This document shows positions 7,462-10,616 of a DNA stretch of 10,616 nt, piece by piece. Both the position numbers and the translations under genes were made by a program. Location of the stretch: positions 1-10,616 of the forward strand of contig JAHZKM010000118.1 of the NCBI GenBank assembly GCA_022600395.1, read 5' to 3'. The notes below the pieces were generated by a model, which saw nothing but the letters and a program-made list of their open reading frames with translations, made no database searches and was not told the DNA's origin. Every line of letters begins with the position of its first letter. Positions within the stretch are counted from its first letter, which is position 1. The stretch comes from Pseudomonadota bacterium (GTDB lineage Bacteria > Pseudomonadota > Gammaproteobacteria > PS1 > Pseudothioglobaceae).

Positions 7462-8169
7462 ATGGGAAAATACTTAAACAAAGAGCAGATTTTTGACGCG
7501 GAAGATGGCGAAGACTTATACGCCAATGAAGAGCAGCTTGTTGCACGCTTAGAGTTTTTTGAGAATCAATTGTCCAAGCAGACAGCGGATACTCCGGTTG
7601 AAGAGCGCATTAACACCCTGCTTGAGATTGCGCGTATTCAAGTTGAGCGATATAAAGGCGCAGACGCCTGGGAAAAGGCTATGGCAGCTTTTGATTTAGC
7701 AAAAGATAATGAGCTTTGGGAGCTGGCAACTGAAGCTTGTGATGCGATGTTTTTGTCAGAAGGTCCTGATGCATTAAAAGCGCTAGGCCATGCATTGTGG
7801 CTAGGCGTCACCTTTCCAATTGATCCAGAAATCACCGTGGCGATGCTTCAACACTTAGTTGAAGAGTCTCCTAAGGGGGCTGATACTAAGGCTTATGCTG
7901 CTGCAGCTGCACATTATATTGTCTCTATTCGTCGCGGTGCAGATGATGACTTAACGTTTTTTGCCTCGCAGATGATTGCCTCCGTGGCTGATGAACACTC
8001 CCATGTCACTGATCAGTCAACTTTTGATTTGTGGCGTAAAACTTTGCAACTGGATAAGCCTGAGGTGTTTTTGCCTAAGCTTTCAAGCGCGGTTGAGCAA
8101 TTAGTTGGCGACACTTGGTGGATTGAGCGTGATGCGATTAGAGCTCGGCTTGATGCTCAAGGAAAATAA
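7462..8169 (+). CDS. Hypothetical soluble helical protein, 235 aa, upstream of trpFB
   Basis: I do not recognise this protein. The 235-residue product is soluble, acidic and predicted by eye to be almost all helical. Amphipathic Ala/Leu/Glu-rich stretches occur at 25-40, 48-64 and 68-82 (ADAWEKAMAAFDLAKDN), at 86-98, at 102-115 and at 142-157 (a run of alanines, KAYAAAAAHYIVS). This pattern resembles TPR- or HEAT-like helical repeats, but I cannot align a clear repeat unit. The C-terminal part has a Trp pair (TWWIERDAIRARL, 218-230). No signal peptide, membrane segment or catalytic motif is visible. It starts 10 bp after the 60-residue gene with a good ribosome site (AGAGG) and ends 1 bp before trpF, so the four genes are likely co-transcribed. 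A link to tryptophan synthesis is not shown by the sequence. Confidence 0.85.
   Translation: MGKYLNKEQIFDAEDGEDLYANEEQLVARLEFFENQLSKQTADTPVEERINTLLEIARIQVERYKGADAWEKAMAAFDLAKDNELWELATEACDAMFLSEGPDALKALGHALWLGVTFPIDPEITVAMLQHLVEESPKGADTKAYAAAAAHYIVSIRRGADDDLTFFASQMIASVADEHSHVTDQSTFDLWRKTLQLDKPEVFLPKLSSAVEQLVGDTWWIERDAIRARLDAQGK
8159..8163 (+). promoter_or_regulatory. Ribosome binding site that fixes the trpF start
   Basis: AAGGA lies 7 bp before the ATG at 8171, inside the end of the upstream gene. The frame could be extended upstream to a TTG at 8105, but that would overlap the preceding gene by 65 bp and add 22 residues that precede the family's normal MKIKVCG start. The ATG at 8171 is therefore preferred. 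Confidence 0.75.
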
Positions 8170-8170
8170 A

Positions 8171-8779
8171 ATGAAAATTAAGGTTTGTGGCTTTACCCAA
8201 GCGCAAAATGCACGCGATGCATCTTTGCTAGGGATTGATGCCATTGGCCTGGTTTTTTACGACAAATCCCCACGCTATGTTGATGTTGAACGCGCACTAG
8301 AGATAGTCCAGGCGCTTCCACCGTTTGTTAATCGCGTAGGACTATTTGTTAATGCAGATTCTTATTTTATTGATGAAGTATTGTGTGAAGTGCCGCTCGA
8401 CACTTTACAGTTTCATGGTGAAGAGTCTCCAGAGGCGTGTTCTCAATATGCCATGCCCTATATTAAAGCTTTGCGTGTTAATGAGCAGACGAATATCACC
8501 CAATTTGCACGAGATTATCAGCAGGCAAGCGGCCTACTGCTAGATGCCTACCATCCAACGACATATGGTGGTACCGGTTCGAGCTTTGATTGGTCGCTGG
8601 CACAAGTGGATATTGACACACCTGTTATTTTAGCGGGCGGACTTAATCCTGATAGTGCGGCCCAAGCAGTGGAGCAAGTTAATCCTTATGCGCTTGACGT
8701 ATCCAGTGGTGTAGAAAGTAAAAAAGGCGTCAAAGATCTTGAAAAAATAAAACAATTTATCTATCAAGCAAACCTATGA
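8171..8779 (+). CDS. trpF: Phosphoribosylanthranilate isomerase
   Basis: TrpF catalyses the Amadori rearrangement of N-(5'-phosphoribosyl)anthranilate to CdRP in tryptophan synthesis. The 202-residue product is a single-domain (beta/alpha)8 barrel of normal length. Catalytic residues are visible: the general-base cysteine in KVCGFT (C6) and the general-acid aspartate in LLLDAYHP (D125). Other family marks are [12 protein letters not shown] at 26-37, GLFVN at 57-61, LQFHGEE at 79-85, GGTGSSFDW at 133-141, LAGGLNP at 154-160 and [14 protein letters not shown] at 176-189, where the glycines bind phosphate. It begins 1 bp after the 235-residue gene and overlaps trpB by 4 bp. It is monofunctional, not fused to trpC as in E. 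coli. Confidence 0.96.
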   Translation: MKIKVCGFTQAQNARDASLLGIDAIGLVFYDKSPRYVDVERALEIVQALPPFVNRVGLFVNADSYFIDEVLCEVPLDTLQFHGEESPEACSQYAMPYIKALRVNEQTNITQFARDYQQASGLLLDAYHPTTYGGTGSSFDWSLAQVDIDTPVILAGGLNPDSAAQAVEQVNPYALDVSSGVESKKGVKDLEKIKQFIYQANL

Positions 8780-9981
8780 GTAACTACAACTTACCTGATA
8801 ATCGTGGACATTTCGAGCAATATGGTGGTGCATTCATGCCAGAGACATTGGTAACAGCAGTTACTGAATTAAAAGATGCTTATGAAAAATTTAAAGATGA
8901 TCCAGATTTTTTGGCTGAGTTTAAGCACGACCTAAAACACTATGTTGGGCGCTCGACACCGCTTTATCATGCAAAAAATTTAAGTCAAAATTTGGGCGGT
9001 GCTCAAATCCATCTTAAACGTGAAGACTTAAATCATACTGGCGCGCACAAAATTAACAATACTATTGGGCAAGCCTTATTAGCCAAGCGCCTTGGCAAAA
9101 CACGTATTATTGCTGAAACTGGCGCAGGCCAACACGGGGTTGCAACGGCGACAGTAGCGGCCCGTCTAGGGCTTGAATGCGTGGTTTATATGGGTGAAGT
9201 GGATGTAGCCCGCCAAGCTTTGAATGTATTTCGTATGAAGCTACTTGGGGCGACAGTTATTCCAGTGACTTCTGGTTCAAAGACTTTAAAAGACGCACTT
9301 AATGAAGCCATGCGCGATTGGGTTACAAATATTGATGATACTTTTTATATCATTGGTACCGTTGCAGGCCCGCACCCGTACCCAATGATGGTGCGTGATT
9401 TTCAAAGTATTATTGGCAAAGAAGCAAAAGCACAATTTGCTGATCAAGTTGGCGGCCTGCCAGATGCATTAGTTGCGTGTGTGGGCGGCGGTTCAAATGC
9501 TATTGGCCTTTTTCATGAATTTATTGACGATAACTCAGTTGCAATTTATGGTGTTGAAGCAGCTGGCCACGGCCTTGAAAAAGGTCCGGCTGCACATGCT
9601 GCGCCTTTGTGTGCGGGTAGTGTCGGTGTTTTACATGGCAATCGCACGTATCTTATGGAAGATAAAGATGGGCAAATTATCGAAGGCCACTCTATTTCTG
9701 CAGGTCTAGATTATCCAGGTGTTGGCCCTGAACATGCATATTTAAAGGATTCGGGTCGTGCGCAGTACGTGGCGATTACTGATGAAGATGCGTTGGAGGC
9801 TTTTCATACTTTGACGAAGGTTGAGGGAATTTTGCCAGCTTTAGAGTCTTCTCATGCCGTGGCTTATGGCATGAAACTTGCTCAAGAACTAGGAAAAGAT
9901 AAAAATATCATTATTAATCTTTCGGGGCGTGGCGATAAAGACATACATACAATCGCTGAGATTGAAGGTATACAGTTTTAA
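8776..9981 (+). CDS. trpB: Tryptophan synthase beta chain
   Basis: TrpB joins indole and L-serine to tryptophan with pyridoxal phosphate. The 401-residue product matches the standard TrpB1 type. The PLP lysine is K92 in [11 protein letters not shown] (85-95) and the catalytic glutamate is E114 in ETGAGQHG (114-121). The phosphate-binding loop is GGGSNA (237-242), LDYPGVGP (311-318) carries the aspartate that helps close the active site, and NLSGRGDKD (381-389) supplies the serine near the PLP ring nitrogen. The first codons overlap the trpF stop (ATGA), giving coupled translation; no separate strong Shine-Dalgarno is needed. TrpB1 enzymes normally work with TrpA, but no trpA follows: the next 635 bp hold only non-coding sequence and a gene remnant. 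Confidence 0.97.
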   Translation: MSNYNLPDNRGHFEQYGGAFMPETLVTAVTELKDAYEKFKDDPDFLAEFKHDLKHYVGRSTPLYHAKNLSQNLGGAQIHLKREDLNHTGAHKINNTIGQALLAKRLGKTRIIAETGAGQHGVATATVAARLGLECVVYMGEVDVARQALNVFRMKLLGATVIPVTSGSKTLKDALNEAMRDWVTNIDDTFYIIGTVAGPHPYPMMVRDFQSIIGKEAKAQFADQVGGLPDALVACVGGGSNAIGLFHEFIDDNSVAIYGVEAAGHGLEKGPAAHAAPLCAGSVGVLHGNRTYLMEDKDGQIIEGHSISAGLDYPGVGPEHAYLKDSGRAQYVAITDEDALEAFHTLTKVEGILPALESSHAVAYGMKLAQELGKDKNIIINLSGRGDKDIHTIAEIEGIQF

Positions 9982-10101
9982 AGAGTGTTTTTCACCAAAT
10001 TCTTTGTTGTCGAAATCTTCAAGAACAGTCACTTATAATTTTTAAGCTCCTATTTTTTTAAATTCCTTGCGCCTCGATTTTGAGTAAAAACCACTCTTTA
10101 A
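9978..10101. repeat. Candidate 124-bp miniature element bounded by inverted repeats
   Basis: The left end reads TTAAAGAGTG-TTTTTCAC (9978-9995). The right end, read on the other strand from 10101, is TTAAAGAGTGGTTTTTAC (10084-10101). Ten bases match without a gap; a single bulged G and five more Ts extend the match, and CAAA plus TC recur further in. A TA sits at 9979-9980 and again at 10099-10100, outside AAGAGTG/CACTCTT, which would fit a TA target duplication. The left end overlaps the trpB stop, yet removing the insert would still leave a stop at the same place. No transposase frame is inside. An alternative is a chance inverted repeat in AT-rich DNA or a long RNA hairpin. Confidence 0.4.
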
Positions 10102-10346
10102 TAACAATTTAAATAGAGATTGGCACTAAAAATTTAGCAAATTTTACGAATTATCAGCATAGATGACTATTTTTTTTCTAAAAAAATGAAATTATTGGCT
10201 TAATTTATATTAAAAACTGATTTTTATAGCAATATTGTCTAATTTTTTGCGATATTTTCCCTAAAAATAGCTATTTTTAGCTTTTTTTATCATTATTAGG
10301 TCATTTTCAATATTCGTGAAATTTTTAGACAGTAAATAGGGTTTGT
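9982..10346. other. AT-rich gap between trpB and the sdaA remnant, no intact gene
   Basis: The 365-bp stretch has no frame of useful length with a plausible start and no tRNA-like structure that I can see. It contains the inverted-repeat element at its left end, a T8/A7 inverted run near 10167-10187, and the palindrome with T-run at 10261-10288. From about 10102 onward it is very poor in G and C, much more so than the flanking genes, as expected for decayed or non-coding DNA. Confidence 0.6.
10261..10288 (+). terminator. Palindrome plus T-run, rho-independent-like terminator
   Basis: CTAAAAATAGCTATTTTTAG (10261-10280) is a perfect 20-bp palindrome. As RNA it would fold into an 8-bp stem with an AGCU loop, and it is followed by C and seven Ts (10282-10288). 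The T-run is only on the plus-strand side, so it would stop rightward transcripts from the trp operon, about 280 bp after trpB. The stem is AT-rich, so efficiency may be low. Confidence 0.45.
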
Positions 10347-10616
10347 TTAGCATTCTGTCATGCTGAGCGCAAGTCCACCGAGCGAGGTTTCTTTATATCT
10401 GCTTGACATATCAAGTCCAATTTTTTCATGGTTTCAATGCAGCGATCTAGGGAGATTAAGTGCTCCCCATTTTCTCTGAGTGCTAGAGAGGCGGCTAAAT
10501 AAGCACTAATTGTGCCAAATCTGTTGCGTTCAATGCAAGGCACTTGTAATTGGTGCCAAATTTTAGAATGAAAGGCTATTGTGATTATAGTTTCATTTTG
10601 AAACATAAGGTACAAT
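10347..10616 (-). pseudogene. Decayed 3' end of an iron-sulfur L-serine dehydratase (sdaA-like), continues past window
   Basis: On the minus strand one frame reads LQVPCIERNRFGTISAYLAA then SLALRENGEHLISLDRCIET-MKK, which is the conserved C-terminal part of Fe-S L-serine ammonia-lyase, with the cluster-binding PC-IERN motif. After ATG AAA AAA (10421-10429) the frame runs into unrelated residues and stops at 10358. The neighbouring frame then reads GLDMSSR, YKETSLGGLALSMTEC and a TAA at 10347-10349, the proper family ending with its terminal cysteine. Adding one A to the A6 run restores ETMKKIGLDMSS, so a single-base deletion is the simplest cause. Further lesions are likely upstream: the expected TCDP-x-x-GLVQ segment before QVPC reads HSKIWHQLQV, and a neighbouring frame holds a broken HN-SLSF version with a stop. 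The functional enzyme converts serine to pyruvate and ammonia. The 85-residue open frame here is an artefact of this decay. Confidence 0.82.

Noticed and set aside
8105..8170. Extended TTG start for trpF
   Set aside because: It overlaps the previous gene by 65 bp, adds residues absent from the family, and the ATG at 8171 has AAGGA at ideal spacing.
10355..10390. Dispersed repeat of the TGTCATGCTGAGC type
   Set aside because: The bases resemble a common intergenic repeat at first sight, but in the correct minus-strand frame they encode the LGGLALSMT part of the serine dehydratase C-terminus.
10358..10615. 85-residue minus-strand open frame as a real small gene
   Set aside because: Its centre is the conserved C-terminal part of L-serine dehydratase, and its end is out of frame with the true C-terminus; it is a fragment of a pseudogene.
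1..10616. CRISPR array, tRNA or rRNA genes
   Set aside because: No regularly spaced direct repeats, cloverleaf arms or rRNA-like conserved stretches were seen on either strand.

Overview
This window looks like a chromosomal segment of an AT-rich gammaproteobacterium. The gene set (rpmH-rnpA-yidD-yidC, dprA-smg-topA, trpF-trpB) and the protein variants fit the marine sulfur-oxidising SUP05/Thioglobus group or a close relative. That placement comes from gene order and protein style, not from a database search.

Left block (about 1-3070, minus strand). An operon reads leftward: rpmH (ribosomal protein L34), rnpA (RNase P protein), yidD, yidC (membrane insertase), then a TauD/TfdA-type Fe(II)/2-oxoglutarate dioxygenase cut off by the window start. 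The genes are packed tightly: 13 bp between rpmH and rnpA, a 1-bp overlap between rnpA and yidD, 24 bp between yidD and yidC, and an 8-bp overlap between yidC and the dioxygenase gene. The dioxygenase sits where many relatives carry mnmE.

Centre (3071-7184). A 136-bp divergent promoter region separates rpmH from a plus-strand group, dprA, smg and topA. DprA loads RecA on incoming DNA, Smg is a small conserved protein, and TopA is DNA topoisomerase I. TopA lacks the cysteine zinc ribbons of the E. coli enzyme. It has instead a set of GRFGPY-type C-terminal repeats and a lysine/alanine-rich tail.

Right block (7269-9981, plus strand). Two genes I do not recognise (60 and 235 aa) run directly into trpF and trpB, with spacings of 10 and 1 bp and a 4-bp ATGA overlap, so the four are probably one transcript. 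No trpA follows trpB inside the window.

Right end (9982-10616). This is an AT-rich stretch with no intact gene. It holds a candidate 124-bp element bounded by inverted repeats that begins at the trpB stop codon, a palindrome followed by a T-run (terminator-like), and, on the minus strand, a decayed 3' end of an iron-sulfur L-serine dehydratase gene (sdaA-like) with at least one clear frameshift. The most informative observations are this pseudogene, the unknown gene pair ahead of trpFB, the candidate small mobile element and the zinc-free TopA. I found no evident new defence or biosynthetic system, CRISPR array, tRNA or rRNA.
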